Assembly (NCBI GenBank): GCA_021229015.1
Contig: CM037777.1
Coordinates: forward strand, 52,273,554-52,337,553
DNA: 64,000 nucleotides
Source of the DNA: Solen grandis
Taxonomy: Eukaryota > Mollusca > Bivalvia > Adapedonta > Solenidae
Direction of reading: 5' to 3'
The notes under the pieces are model-generated. The model was given only the letters and a program-made list of their open reading frames with translations. It was not told the origin of the DNA and ran no database searches. The position numbers were made by a program, and so were the translations under genes. Positions 33,101-48,300 of this stretch are shown here, piece after piece; within the stretch, counting starts at the first letter, position 1; every line of letters begins with the position of its first letter.

Positions 33101-36100
33101 TAACCATACATTTGAAATGTTTCCCCAGTGATTGACAGGTGAGTTTGAATCAGCGAATTATACCGGGTATCGCTGCTCCTCTGATGTGGTCTATTTCAGT
33201 TTGACACAGTTTTCAACATGTTTTATCAGTTAACAAGGTTCATTTATACTAGGCCATTAGTAGGTATAAAAGATTAGCAAGAATCTCAGGCCCGTTTCAA
33301 TAAATGCCGTACATTTTTTTTATCTTGGATGTAAGACTGTTTATGTATAACGTCTTCTAATTTCTTATTTACAAATAAACCCATATTTCGTATTAGTAAA
33401 ACGGAACCCTGGTAATCTATCCAATTTCACCAGAAATGAATTTTAAAGTCAAACATGTACACCGGTTGGATTTAAGATTCTTAATTGACATTTTATCATA
33501 CATTTGCCTCGATTTAGTAACCACCTGTTGTAAGAGGTCAAGCTGTCTGTTCTGATTTCTTCTCGCTAAGGACAGATTTGACTGTATAGGTGGTAAAACT
33601 TACCTTTGTGGATAAAAATTATGAGTCGTCCGTGTTATTTTTTTATATTTGTGTGTGTGTGGGGGGGGGGGGGTAGTGTGTGTGTGTGGGAACTTACATT
33701 GTCGTGTTTAATTGTTGTTTTAACATTTTAGTCTATTAGACATAAAAAGTGTAGTGTAAAAATAAATGAATAAAAACTCAGGGTCATCAATAACATCAAT
33801 AAGTTAAGTTAGATCTGTTGTGTATAGGAACTTTGTTTGCTTTTCTTCCTTTTTTTCAAGACTTAAAATAATCAATATTGTCGTGTTTAATTGTTGTTTT
33901 GCTGATAATTCTTTATTATCTTACATGTTGATTTTTATTTAAAAAATCCGGGAAAAGTTTTCGTTTGTATTATTTTTTGTTTATTTGTCTCAGGTTATAA
34001 TTCTTGGTCGATCAGACCACCAGAAAAAACACTATTTTCCCTATTTTCCCTATTTCAAATCAGCGCTTAATGTTAATCTTTTTCAGGGACTCAATGAAGT
34101 TCCTAATATTGAATGTGAATACCGAATTTCCAGACATGTAAGTACATAACATAGTTTGCGAACGAATGGTGCATTAAAAAAAAAATTTAAAAAAAAAAAA
34201 AAAAATACATGTATTTACATTTACAGCGACAATACATGTAAATAATATTTACATATCCATAATTATATTAAATACACCAATCTAAAAGAAAAGACTTTTA
34301 TTACATGTAATTAATCTGGACACTTTGTCCGATTCTGTTATCTTTCTTTTTCGTTTTATTTTGAAAATGAAAATAATGATAATAAAAAAGTTCTGAAATG
34401 TGAAACCTGCTTCATCCGAACAATCTTAAAATACGTACTACTGTAAAATCATTAATTTTAGTGACATTAAATATCGGTGATTATATACCTAAGGGAATTA
34501 TTTGGGTACATTTATTCGTCACCGCGTGGAATATATAAAAGAGACAAGTTTTCGTGGAAATTAATATTCGTGGATAAAACCGTCCACGAAATCGGCTGAA
34601 ATTAGTGTCCCGCGAAAATTAATGATTTGACAGTAAACAACAATGAAACTCCATTTTGACACAATGTATGTTAATCAAGTTGATTATCATAAAGCTGATA
34701 TGTCTTAATATATATTCGGTCCTGATTCATTCATGATTCTATTTGAATTCTTTTTAATGAGAAAAAACAATAATTTCAAGACTTCATACTTTTTTTCATA
34801 TAAGATATATCAAATGCACTCAATGTGTTTATTGACATATACGCAACGTACGCATAGCACACTTTTAATGTAATTATATGCAAAATAGATAAATAACAAA
34901 CAAACAAGGGGGGGGGAGAGAGAATTTCGGAAAATAAATGTAACAAACGAAAAAAAACCTTAAGGCTAATTTGTAACATGTAATATTTAGAAATCCGAAA
35001 GAAAGCTTGTAATTACTGTAAAGTAAAAATAAAACGTTTTATGACTTCATATGGCAAAAATAGAATTAAAATGAATGATAATGACAAGATCATGTATAAT
35101 AAATTATGGTAATGAGAATAAAGATGATAATAGTAAATGTTGGTGTAGAAATTGTGAAAATGGTTTTAAAAAAATCCCCCCAAAACAATGGACTCCAATA
35201 AGGTTTTTATGTCAAATATGTTTTCCACTTTGCATGAAGACTACTTCAATCTAAATGTCTGCGCGGATACAATTTTATTGATATTTTAAAAAAAAACAAC
35301 GTCGATCAAATTTGTCTTTCATTCAGCAGTTATTCAAATCTTAATTTGCCACAGGGACTGCAGTAACTACCACGACTTTTTATCAAAAGGGTCAAAGGTC
35401 TCTGATCAGAAGCTGGCTGCGGCACGGCGTTCAGTGTCCATGGACGTGACTGCATTGTGCTTCCGTAGCAGTGTCAGTAGATACTCTAGCTTTTTGATGT
35501 TGTTGTGTCGAGTTAACATTCTCTGCGACAGTATTTCAGGCATATAGCGATGCTCAGCTTGTTACAGGTGGAGGAAAATGCAGCAATCTGTCGAAAGCCG
35601 GCTGCAATGATTCCTTACATGAAAAACCCGAGTGACTATATAAGGATTCGAACCCAGGGTGATGAGTGAATAAGTTAGTCAGGGACTAAATCCGACCCTA
35701 AGATGATAAGACAGCACTTTATCCAATCTAAAACCGTGTTGACGTGACGTTGCATTTTTATATACATGTACATATATATCCGACTCATATGAGGTATTAG
35801 ATTTTTATTTGACAATTAGTTTATAATAACAAATTTTAATACAAGGTTTGGTTAATTTTAAAAAATTACTAAAATCCGAGGAATTTCAGAAGCTGGAGAA
35901 TATGGTTACCTGCTATTGTTGAATTAAATACCACATATTGCTTAAAATAACTGGCAAAAGTTAATTAAGATGTTGCAGTTATATTGCACTAAATTTTGAT
36001 GTTTCTATATTTAGTTCAACCTATATGACTTGAAGCTAACACGTCTCTTTCAAACTCCAGCGTTATGTATGTTAGGTTAGACGTTCTACTTTGATATACA

Positions 36101-38416
36101 CCAAGGGTTCATTTCACGAAATTTCGTACGAAAAAGTATATCTTGTTAACTTATTTCTTGTCTGCATAGTAACACATAAAAAACGTACAGCATTGCATTG
36201 CTTTACACAAAGAATTAAAACTTTTTTGTGGGATAAAAATTAGAATGTAAATACTGCCTTGCTTTTTTGAAATGTGAACATCAAGAGAATGTGTTCGTAC
36301 GAAGTTAAGTGAAAAGGATTCTAGATTTTGGACCAAAAAGGGGGTAAAATTGCTAAAATATCGAGTTTACATTTATACATAATTAGCACAGTTCTAATTT
36401 TGTTGCAGGGATCCACGGGAAAACCAAAGATTTCTTGTATAACACACCAAGTGTTAGTGAACATTGCCGTGTTTTGCCGGGCCCGGTATACACCTGATGC
36501 CAAGGTTAAAGCTATTTTTCTTAGATATGCTTTAGAACATGTCTCTCTGAAATTAAACGAAAACCTACGTAATTCAGCGAGCACTTCCCGAACACCTTAT
36601 CTACATGCTTGTGTAAACTTCCACACATTGTTCAGTGAGTAATCAATTATATACTTGAGATTTTCCAAAGTCACTGATTGGTCAGTTTAAATCAGCGAAA
36701 TATACCGGGTATTGCTGATCCCCTGGTGAAATGGTCTATTTGTGTATAAAAAAGAATCTCTCTTCATAACATACATGTATTTTCAGTCAAAAAAAAAAGA
36801 AAAAAAAGAAAAGGGAATCTCGTACTATTGTTTAGTCGTTGATTTATGTTTTAGAAAATATATGATCTATTACATGGACTGTTTTCATGGGGTTTGATAA
36901 TCGTGGGAAAAAGTCCCCCTTGAGAAATCATTGAAAATTAGTGTCCCACGAAAACTAATGATTTTTCGGTGCTCAGCTACATTGGAAAGTGAAAAGTAAG
37001 CTTTCAGTAAAATATCTTTATATATAATGTATAATTTCTTTCAGAGATTAATGAACTAAAAGAAATAATAATTTAAATACATAATAATAGTAACAAATAA
37101 TAAAAAAATAAGTGTCATCAATGCCAAACATAATATTATTTTAGAATGACTCGTAAATTACAATAGTACATCTATTTTGAAATAACGGAGAAGTGAGTGC
37201 ACACCTTTTTCTTGCATCTTAGTATTCATCAACAGACGAGCGCAGGGACAAACTTCCGGTGTACATGTTTGTGTAAAACTAAGCCTATTATTTAACATCG
37301 ATTGAAAAAAACAAGTTATTACAACATCTACTTATCCCTGTCGATGGTTCCTAGGAGAGACAAGTATATTGCACCAAAGAAGGACATGAAAGATACTTCT
37401 CAAATGGGGATCGAACCCTTGACCTTCGGCTTCCTGTATATAACAACTGAACCACGACTGACTTGATTAATTGTTGTAAAGATACGTTTACTGATAATTT
37501 ACAGCCAGACGTTGTTTCCATTTTAAATCCAAAATTGGACGACATGGGAAATACAATAAATATCGTCGTGACCTTGTACAATAGTTGGAGGGAGAACGTT
37601 ACAGCCGTGATGGCACCGCCTACCGTCACGTTTTTACCTGACTCAGCCGACATTTTCATGGAGTATGTCCAAAAAGAAAGGTAATTTAACAAGCTATGAG
37701 TGTTTCACTAGAATATTGACAGTATTGGAGACAATAACGGGTAATTTGGTAATGAACGTGTATAGCACTATTTCAGTATGCTGCATTGTTTTTTGAAACT
37801 CTAAACCCATACGCATATGGATGTTTCTACGGAATTCTGTTGGGACCATCTTCATATCCGCCTGTGAGTGAAAAAAATCTGAAACGCGAAATCACGAAAG
37901 TACGATGACGAAAACGCGAAACCACGATGATGAAAACGCGAAAGTACGAGACGAAAACGCGAATTCACGATGACATCATCATTTCGTCATCATGTTTTCG
38001 CGTTTTCGTTATCGTAATTTCGCGTTTCGTGTTTTTGCGTTTTCTTCATCGTGTTTTCGCGTTTTCGTACTTTCGCCTCCCGGTTTGCATGCGTAGTGCC
38101 AAACTAAATAAGTATCATATAGGTTATGCCTACAAAGAAATATCCGTCTTGTTACTTTTTGTTCTTAGACCTACAGACAAACTAAATAAGTAGATATGTT
38201 TTACAGCTAATTATGAAATCAGCTTAGCGAGACAATTAAAGTTTATGAAATTATATATTCCGTCATATGAATATCTTCATTGTTACATATCAATTGATGA
38301 ATGTTATTTATAAAATAAAATAAGATAAAATAAAAAAAGGAAAATAAATAAATATATAAATAAATAAAAACAAAACATCAGTTTAATGCTAAGGTAAACA
38401 CACACACACACACACA

Positions 38417-38454
<38 letters not shown>

Positions 38455-39603
38455 GGCCTACAATTAGAGAATGCTTTTCTATACATTCAATTATTATTTT
38501 CAGCTAAACATATTTGTATATGATAAGAGCGGCTGAGGGCATTACTAAACTCTTAGGCTGAAATATATAGTATTCGGTAATACAAGCAGCATTCACGATC
38601 TTCATTACAGATACGACAAATATGAGTATCTTTTCAAGATAACATTTACATGCAAGATATGTACCTATCTAGATTTATCTTATTCTGAGATATGACATTC
38701 ATTCTATGTGTTGGACCCGACTGCTTTTATTACCAAACAGATGATTGTAATACCGACCAAAGTTGTTTTTTTTTTTTTTGTTTTTTTTTATCTTATCATT
38801 TCGTTATTGGTGTTGAGCAATATATATATGTGTACACATAGCATAAAAATCTTAATCTAGATATATATTGATGTATTTTGTATAAGATGCCTGTTTTGCA
38901 GGGGAAATTTCTGCCTGAAACATCAACTACCAAAACCCTTTTCTTTTCATAGTGTTTGTAGATTATGTGAATAGACACTTATGATAGTTATTCAGTAATT
39001 ATATTCAATTATTAATGTTCATAGTTCTGTAAGTTAATGTGAAGGTGCTGTGAAGGGTGGCCTTTGGTAACTCATTTTTATGCTCGTTTAATTGGACTAA
39101 TTCAGCCGCATGGTCAAGTATGTTTTATTAATGCTGCTGCCGTATTATTATCCCCTATTGTAAATTATTTGTACCCCCGTGCCAATAGGTTCATTTATTA
39201 TTTAGTTCTAATTTTGTTTTACTATTATTAACTGATAGATCTTTTATAATTATATCAATGGATTCTATTTAGGCATATAAAGTGATAAATGATATCTGTT
39301 TTGTGTTAAGCACTCTGTATTGAATGTGTTCGGTAATGCACACATGATTAACTTCAACTGTTTCATTTTCGAACATGCATTTAACTTGCTTAACAATTAC
39401 CAATGAGATATATGGGGTTGTTTGCCTGATGAAATACATGCATTTACATAAAAAAGATTCATCTGCAACACGAGTCTATATATACAATCTTATGACGATA
39501 CATGCCTAAAAGTAGAAAACGGGAAAGACAGTACTTAACTGGTGAGCGTTGAGATAGTTTCGTTTTTATAAGTGTCTGTTTCATAAAATGTCACAATTAA
39601 GGT

Positions 39604-39643
<40 letters not shown>

Positions 39644-42600
39644 ATTAAATTATTTGGTTGTTAGGCCGTTTATTTTCACCCTGACTTCCTGAGAAACACA
39701 CAGTAATGAAGCGGAATAAAATTAGGCTTTTCATTGTTTAATTTATGCTTTGCTAAATTCCCAATGGCCATTGTAAAATTAGTCAAAAGAAAAGAAAGGA
39801 GTTGCGGAAACGAGTTCTTTAGACCTCTGTTTGTTTTAAAAGTTGAATTTTCTTCCCCTGCGAACGAAAGGTAAACTGAAAGAGTAGAACGCTAAAAAAT
39901 AGGAAACATAGATTTCGGAATTGATTGTTCCACCCTGACAGATCCTATATTCAACAAAAACGTAACATCCGGTTTCATTTTGTAGCCCGCAAAACGAAGT
40001 CTAATGCGCAGATGTTTTAAGGCTGTAAGTGTCTACCAAGATTGTACAAATTATTTGGTTCCCTGGTATTTCAAAGAGCTACACTGACACAGTAATTACT
40101 GCGTAAAACCAACAACAAAATCTATTACATGTCAAACCATTCAGTAACTAATCATCATGCTGGTTACCACGGCCGAGTATCTTTTTTAAAGATATTTCTT
40201 GTTAAATATCAGTACGCTTTTCACTGAAAGCTATTTAAAATGGATAGGATAACCACACCGGTAAAGACTCTTTGTTCGATAAAGCCCCAAAAATGACTTA
40301 CTTAGTACTGGCATTGCGCATGCATAACGGAAGGCGAAAGTTCGAAAAATTATTAACAGATTATTTCATTTATAGGCGATGGCCATAACGGAATTCCGTA
40401 TTTTTTTGTCTAAATTATTGTTCAATACCGTTTGATGCGGATTTATGCCGATTTTTGGAAATAGTGAAGAAATCGCATTAATTGTTGAATGAGAATAAGA
40501 ATAATATTTAATTTGTTTTTGTCTATTCCAGAATCACCTGGCACGCAGGAATGCCATTTGAATTTGTGAATGCAGTCAACTCTCCTAATATAGACAATTA
40601 CGACGTGTCAACATTAAGGGGAGGTAACAATGTATTACATCATGTTAGCGCTACAAATACCAGATAAGTTTAGACATGTAGCGTAGATTTAAAACATACA
40701 GTTATTATTTACTGCATTATAAATAACGACAATTTCGCATACTAGTGTGTCAGTAAATACTTTCAATTCATAAAATAATCTGAAACCATTTTTCGGCGTA
40801 AGTTCTATAAAATGGATTTTGGCCTACTTTTGAACTAATCTAATCTTGGTAAACAACCAAAGAGTTCGGAAAAGAACTCGTTTCAATGATTTGCATGAAT
40901 TATTTTTAGGATATTCCATCATAAAATGGGAGTTTCAGGATGCATATCGTTCTGAATGATTGTCAAATAACAAATTAATCCACCCATTAAAACATAAAAA
41001 ATAAAGTTGAAAAATTAAATTAAAAACTACCCACTTCTAAACTAAGGGCTCAGAGATCGAATCCCACTGACGGAACATTTATTATTATTTTTTATTATTA
41101 TTATTGTATTGCATTTCCTTATTTAACAACAGATACGTTTGATAGCTTTATGTTAAAATCAGAGACTTGAAAGCGTTACTATATTAAATATATTATAATA
41201 TTATTACTTTCATTAACTTTCATAGCTTTGATTTTTTTCTTACGCCGAATATCTTTTTATAAAGAGTTGTTGTTGTTGTTGTTGTTGAATATTGGACAGT
41301 ATTATCCACAAAGACTGTCCATAACTATCCCATTAACCCAATGCTTTTATTTTGAATCAAAATAATATATTATGAACGAAAGTAAAAATCTATATTACAG
41401 GTCGATACTAAATTAGAAATATCTAAAAAGGCCTCTTAAACACTTGCTGAACATGAAATGAAAATGATTTCTATTTTTCCATAATTATGATGTTTGTCAT
41501 GCAAAATTTTTAGTGAGTCATAGAAGACAGATAATAGCTACAATGTATACCTATTGACTTTTTCCAGGATCTCTAGTGAGCCAAGTGATAAGTAAAGAAA
41601 ACCTCGCGAAAGTGAGAACTAGATTCCAAGAGTCGGTGGTAAGTTTTATCACAACCCACAACATAACAGTGTAATGTTACAAAAATACATTATTCATAAT
41701 AACTTTAGATAATTATATTCATGAATACATTTATACTATTTATGAGTACATTTAGAATAGTTATGAATACTCATGAACTTCGTGAATAGATTTTAGAATG
41801 ATCATGAATATTCATGAACACGTTTAGAGTGGTATTCATGAATATTCATGAATATACATGAACGCATTTAGAGTGGTATTCATGAATACATATGAATATA
41901 CATGAACGCATTTAGAGTGGTATTCATGAATACCATGAATATACATGAACGCATTTAGAGTGGTATTCATGAATATACATGAACGCATTTATCGTTTCTA
42001 TAAGGCATTAACATCAGAAATAACATTTAAGTTGATAAAATTATGAATTCCGTGAACCATGATTAGCGCTAAATTATTCCACAAATCCCCACTACGTCAT
42101 GGGGCAACAAACGGCTGAAATAAATGTTAACGAAGGATGCATGGTGTGATACTCTGCTTATTACATATTAACTATTATTAATGAGCCTATACATTAATCT
42201 CCTTGATTGGTGGCTAAAGAGTTCTGTAATAAAATTCTAATTATATTCCTGCTTTTCCTCAATTTGATTGGCTAAATAGTTCTGTAATAAAATTTAATTA
42301 AATAAGTGATTTGATATTGGCCCTGTTCTACATCCTCGGTCTGTGACCTCGGGCCAGTACGACTGCCCTCAGACAAATTACAGGGCCTGTATCAAATCAC
42401 ATTAATTTAATAACATATAATATTACATTTTTCTTATGCTATTTTTGCTACAAGGTCATTTACGGGAGCACAGAGGCCCCTGCTTGTCTGGGAATCTCTC
42501 ATTTGCATTCCACAGAGGAACAGCAGAAGACCTGCTTGGGATATCCTTTCCCGCACAATGAGGTAGCTGAAGTCTATCAAAAATAATTGTATATTAGTTG

Positions 42601-45279
42601 ATTTATATGTTTAATACGGTTTATATCAATATTAAGTTTTGCTTTCATTGCTGAAACAAGGGGATACATTAACCCTTTTACGTCTTGTCGACACGTTTGA
42701 CGCCCCGGTAATCGAGGGAAAGGCAGAGGAAACCGCTCTGTTTGATCATTGTCTTCGCGCTTTTTAATCAAGCAATATTGTATATCAGATTTAAGTCTAC
42801 AGAGAAGGCATTTAGCGCTTCTTATCTGCAATTCCACGACAAAGACATATTGCATTAATTGCATTAACAAAAGCCAAACAGATTATCCTGAAAACTGCGT
42901 GTGTATCTGTTTGTTTATTAGTTTTAAAGCCCCACCAATGTGCAAAGTATTTCAGTCATTTGGAGACGCTGTCTACTTGAGATATAGTGCTGCTAAAACT
43001 GTAGTATCACTCCGTAGAAATTTGGCATGATACCACACCCAGACACATTATCCTGACACCAGGCCAGCCAGTCCTGGAATTACCCTTATATGCTGAGCGC
43101 CAAGCAGGGGAGCCATACCAGTACCACTTTTTACGTCTTTGTTATGGCGCGCCCAGGGATCAAACCAACGGCCTCCCAATATCGGGGCGGACGCCGCTTA
43201 AACCATTTGACCACAGTGACAGGCAACATGTTCATTTGATACGGTAAAGACGTTAGCAATATAAGATTGAATTGTATCATTTAAATTATTAAAACACGGT
43301 TCTAACTCTGCGTCAAAGTTACTAAGTTCGTTTTTAAACACAATTGGTGTTGTTTTGGAATGGACATTTTAAAGATTGCCTCTTTTTGTGAATACAAAGC
43401 TACATAATAATATTATCAGAGAATAGTGAGATTTTATTTTCCCCTGCTTTAATAACCATCAACCGTTATAATTATTTCGCTGAATTTGTTGCAGGTGAAA
43501 CTTGTTGACGAAAATGACGCATTGTTCCTATAGGAACAGAGGGGAATATGTGTGCGAGGCTGGACTGTGTTTAAAGAGTACTTGTTTGACGCTGACCTGA
43601 GTGGCGTAGCAAAGGACCCAGTGAAGAACGGCTGGTTCCATTATGGGGGTTTTTAACAACTGGTCATAATATATTCTCAAGTTTTACCAAAAAAAGAGAC
43701 ACTGGTTAAGGTGATCCACTCATCATTATATCATGGTCATGGTCCTTTGTAAGCTTAAAAAAGACATCAGTGCTGATGCAAGCATCCATTGACTTGGATA
43801 AATAGTGTTGTTGTTTTTTTCTAAATCTATAAAGGCTTGCAATTAACACTCCCAAGAACAATTGTGTTATTATGACTGTTCATTAAAGTATCAATTTATA
43901 AAGACGTATACTTTCTTATCATCGTGTGCTTATACTGTTTTATTCAAATTATTGCTGCATTTCAATACAGGCAGATTAATTTCAAAACCCTTCCAATATC
44001 AACGAAATTTGAAAATAGAGTACGCGTACCTTATTTGAAGTGTCATTTTTTATTTTATGCTAACTGATGAAATACTGTGTGTTCTATCAGTGAGATAGAA
44101 TCCATATCTCTCAAATTGATATAGATCTACCAGGACTACTTTTTACATATAGAGGGAACGTACATGGGCATGTAGCAACAATTAGCATAAAATAAAAAGA
44201 AATTTGTTTGTTTTGAGTAAATATGGAATATATCTCAGCTCTAAGTGGCACAATTTTCACATTCACAAATAAAAAATTGCATCACTTCTCTACGAGATAT
44301 ATTCCATATTCACTCAAAACAAACAAATACTCTCGATGTAGTCGCAGATGTTATGTAATGTAATAATAACAGCACTGACGATAAAGCTATTTGGAACTAT
44401 TTTATTTTCACAGACTTATGAAAGATAAATTACATCTATCACCTTTACTGGGACATTTATGTCATATTTTCGTATCTTAGGGACATTGGGGTGATGGATG
44501 AAACAGGTCACGTGAGATATGTACGCCGAAAAACCGACGTCGTGAGATTTACTCGCTTTAATGACCTCTTCTATCCAACGGAAATATTATCCGCCATTAG
44601 CAAATTTTCAAAGGTGAAACACGTACAGGTGAGATTATTAGATATATGGTATCTTAATCTGTGTGACATCTTTAAATCTTTGAGGTTCTGGTATAGATGT
44701 TGATATTCACATCGAAACAACATTACACGGAGGACCTTTTAATTTTTTTTGGGGGGGGGGGAATTGTACATGGTAGATCCATATAGCCCGGGCTGGAATT
44801 CGAGCTGGCGTTTGTGAGTGAGAAAGGGGATGTAACTCAATAACCATAACCGTTTGGCCTTTCACGGAGATCAACAAGGTTTCCTAATGTTTCATCAGGG
44901 TTGGTAGAGGTTAAGTGGTCCAAGACGTAGCGGAACCATTACGAAGGAGACGCACCGTCTACATTCTCCTTAACTTCAATCCACATCAAAACCAATTATC
45001 TTTTTAAAGATATTTCCTGTTACTTGTGTATTTCCAGACATAAAATTTGAAAAATATAGCAATCTAAATTTGTTGACTTTTACAGGTCGTCGGTGTTAAC
45101 AATGATGCTATTGGACACGATGTTTGTCTCTGTGTTGAGTAGGTTATTAAAACAGTGTTAATTTATTTCTCAAGGTTTTACATTCTCGCGACATTATTCG
45201 TCAAGTCGTCTAAATTTGTATTATGTAAAATTAGATCTATACGTCAAAAAATTTATCTTCAAAATAAAAAATAAAAAAA

Positions 45280-45314
<35 letters not shown>

Positions 45315-48300
45315 AATAAATAAATAAATAAAGTTAGCTAAATAAATTTCGTGAACTTGACTTATGCTATTTATGAATACTGAAAATAAGTTGTTGCTTT
45401 CATTTCTACTTTAAACCGATTTATCATAGACCTGAAGAAAACGAAGTTGTCAGTGAAGAAGAGTTGAGATCTATCATGGAAAAAGAGGTAAATTACGCTC
45501 TTCCTGCAGTGAGCAGCCATTCTAATTAGGTAGCGGTTAGTTAGACATTTCTTTGAGAGTACTACTCGTAAAAGAGTCAATTAAGCATAATTCCTATCTT
45601 AATATTGATCTATTCCGATTTTTAACGATTGAGGATTTATAAAAATTCACTACCGACAGATTTGTCCCATTTTCAAACTTGCGGAAAGAACAAGCTCCCA
45701 GGGGTGCAAAATGAGATATTACTAGGAGTTAATTTTCGTTTATCCAATAGCAGAAACTGTCTACTTAATACTAGGGTAAAAAAAATACTTGTTCTAAGAT
45801 GAGTTTGACAAGACCCATATTCCATTGCATCTGAAGATAATCCATCCATCATTAGGCTAATTTGTGATCATGATCCATCAAATGATTGTGGAAATTTTAT
45901 TATGATAGTAATTGCAAGCTTTTTTATATTTTGAGCAAAAAAAACCAATAACTCCAAGTAAGTGGATGCTTGCATCAGCAATGAAGTGTTTTTCAAGCAT
46001 TTGAAAGACCATGATTCGACCACTAACATATTCTAAGTTATAAACATACGTGTCCAGGTAGTAAATTCGATCACTATATTTTACTTGAAGACATCATCAC
46101 TGAGTTCACTCAGTGCAAAAGCAACAGCCTATAAAACTTATGTCAGTCCCATTGTGGAGTATGCTTTCACTGTGTGGTTCCCATTTTTCTGTCACTCATT
46201 TTAGTCAGTTCGAAATGATCCAACATAGAGCAGCTAGGTTTGTGAAGAATGACTACAGACGCACAAGTTCAGTCACAGCCATGCTCCTGAACTAAAATTG
46301 GACACTTTACATTGCCAGGGACACAGTGCTGTACAGAATCAATCAAAACCGTGTTGATATCATCCTAGATCCCCAACTACTACATTCCAGATCCACTAGA
46401 CCCCATAATCAACAACTTAATAATTATATTCAAATACGATGCAGTAAATCCACCTACCAATACAGCTTCTTTCCAGCTAGCATTGTCCTTTGGAACCACT
46501 TGCCATCAGCCAACCCAAAATTGAGGGTTTTACGGCTGTTTTTGCTGAAATTCATTCATTCTAGACAGAACCCGGTTTTTAACTTTTTAAAACTTTTTGT
46601 AAAAATACATGTACATGTATGTATATACGTGTTTATGCCTTTTTAGATGTCAATATCCCTTCTTAGCTACGCATGCATAGTCTTAGTCAAATCGCGAATA
46701 TACTCTTCTCGGAGTGAGGCGATCACTAAAGATCATCATCATCATCATCATCATCATCAGTTTCTCGCCAATTACTGAACAATATATAGACCTATAGTTT
46801 GACAGAATTTGACAAAAGATCAAGATTGTGTTTCGCAAACGATTTCACGATCAATGTCGCTTTTGTTTCTTGATTTTTATTTTCCTGTAGCATTGTCTTT
46901 TTTTCAGTGCATAGCCACTGGTTTGCATTTTTTGACCTTTGTACTTTCGCACAATTACGCAAAAGGTCTTTATTGGTATATCATTTTTATATTCGACTGT
47001 AGTTGTTCTATAATGTAATATCTAGTTATGTCTAACACAGGTCATCTTGTCTGTTACTGTTTTTGGTATGATGATTTGATGAATCATTGATGATTCACCC
47101 AGCAGTATCTATTATTTACGACAACAGCTATGTTGAGCGTACAAACTTATATTGACTAAACCCACGATCCCCAACGCAGTGAATACATCAGAGCTGCAAC
47201 GCTTTTGTTTTTATGTTGCATTGTTTACAACGCAACATATTGTAACCGATTGCGAAAAGACAATACCGGATATCAAAATTTAAAGTCCTCTAGCCGGCAA
47301 GATATATGTGCACCTGTTTGCGTTGGCGGGAAAAATTATCAATGAAAATACTAAAAAGTATGAATGAAATTGTGTGACGTAAGCTAGTTAAATGTAGCAG
47401 TTCACGCACCTTTGGCATGTAATCTATCCTTGGTAAATCTAATACAAACATGGCAAATAAAATTTTGCCGTTCGACCTTTACAGCTACAAGATCCATTTG
47501 GTGAGGAAAATCAATAAAACTATTCCAAATGACAAGACACACTTTCTACTGTACTGTTCCAATTTATGCTAAACGCAACATTTTGACTCTCAGTTCTTTG
47601 ATTATTTTTGCCATCATAGTTTGATGATTTGCTTAAGGCTTTGCTAGTTATAATTTATCATAATCATTCGCTGCATGGTATTAAAAATATTTTATTTTAA
47701 ATCTCGTTTTAAATTGTCATTTACGAGTATTTTGAGTTTATATGCGTTGTATTTCTTTATCAAATTCCACTTTATTTTTACATCATTTATTCTTATTGTA
47801 GGTACCATCCAGTGATCATCCATATTATTATTTCGTTTTTAGTTCGTTTCCGCGAACTGGGGCGCGAAATAAGGTAAACTTCATAATTTTGGTTACTAAT
47901 TATGTATTACATACTTTATAAATACAGAATGCTCCAACTAAAATTTGTTTTTACATTGTTTGAAATCATGAAATCATCCATCTAAACAATTGAATATTTC
48001 AGAGACATACTTGTACAATAGACACTATATATTTAAACCCATCGTCGGATACCCATGAATTCCTATTACGTTTCATCACATCTGCCAGCCGTATGATGCA
48101 TGACCCGCTTTGCCGTTTTTAGGGTTTTAAACATATAGCGACCAAATGAAAAAAGTCGCTTACACATATAAGAATTTTTAAGGTACACGCCCCATAATAG
48201 CTATCAATTCCATCAAAGCCGTGCATATGACTTCACAATATAAGCTTTTAAAATGTCTTAGGGACAAATAGACATGATAAGTTACAGAGGTGCTTTTATT

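Larger units (their letters stand above)
27277..37690 (+). repeat. Left arm of a >10-kb inverted duplication
   Basis: Reverse-complementary to 53,726-64,000 along its whole length, with exons, SINEs and MITEs in mirrored order. Differences include point substitutions, microsatellite lengths, a SINE present only here (31442-31696), a ~75-bp segment present only in the other arm (near 62,210-62,290), and a divergent AT-rich patch near 37,020-37,130 versus 54,290-54,415. Confidence 0.88.

Noticed and set aside
36505..36642. Continuation of the synthetase exon 7 frame to the stop at 36642
   Set aside because: The extra residues do not fit the family, while the donor at 36505 joins in phase to exon 8, which does.
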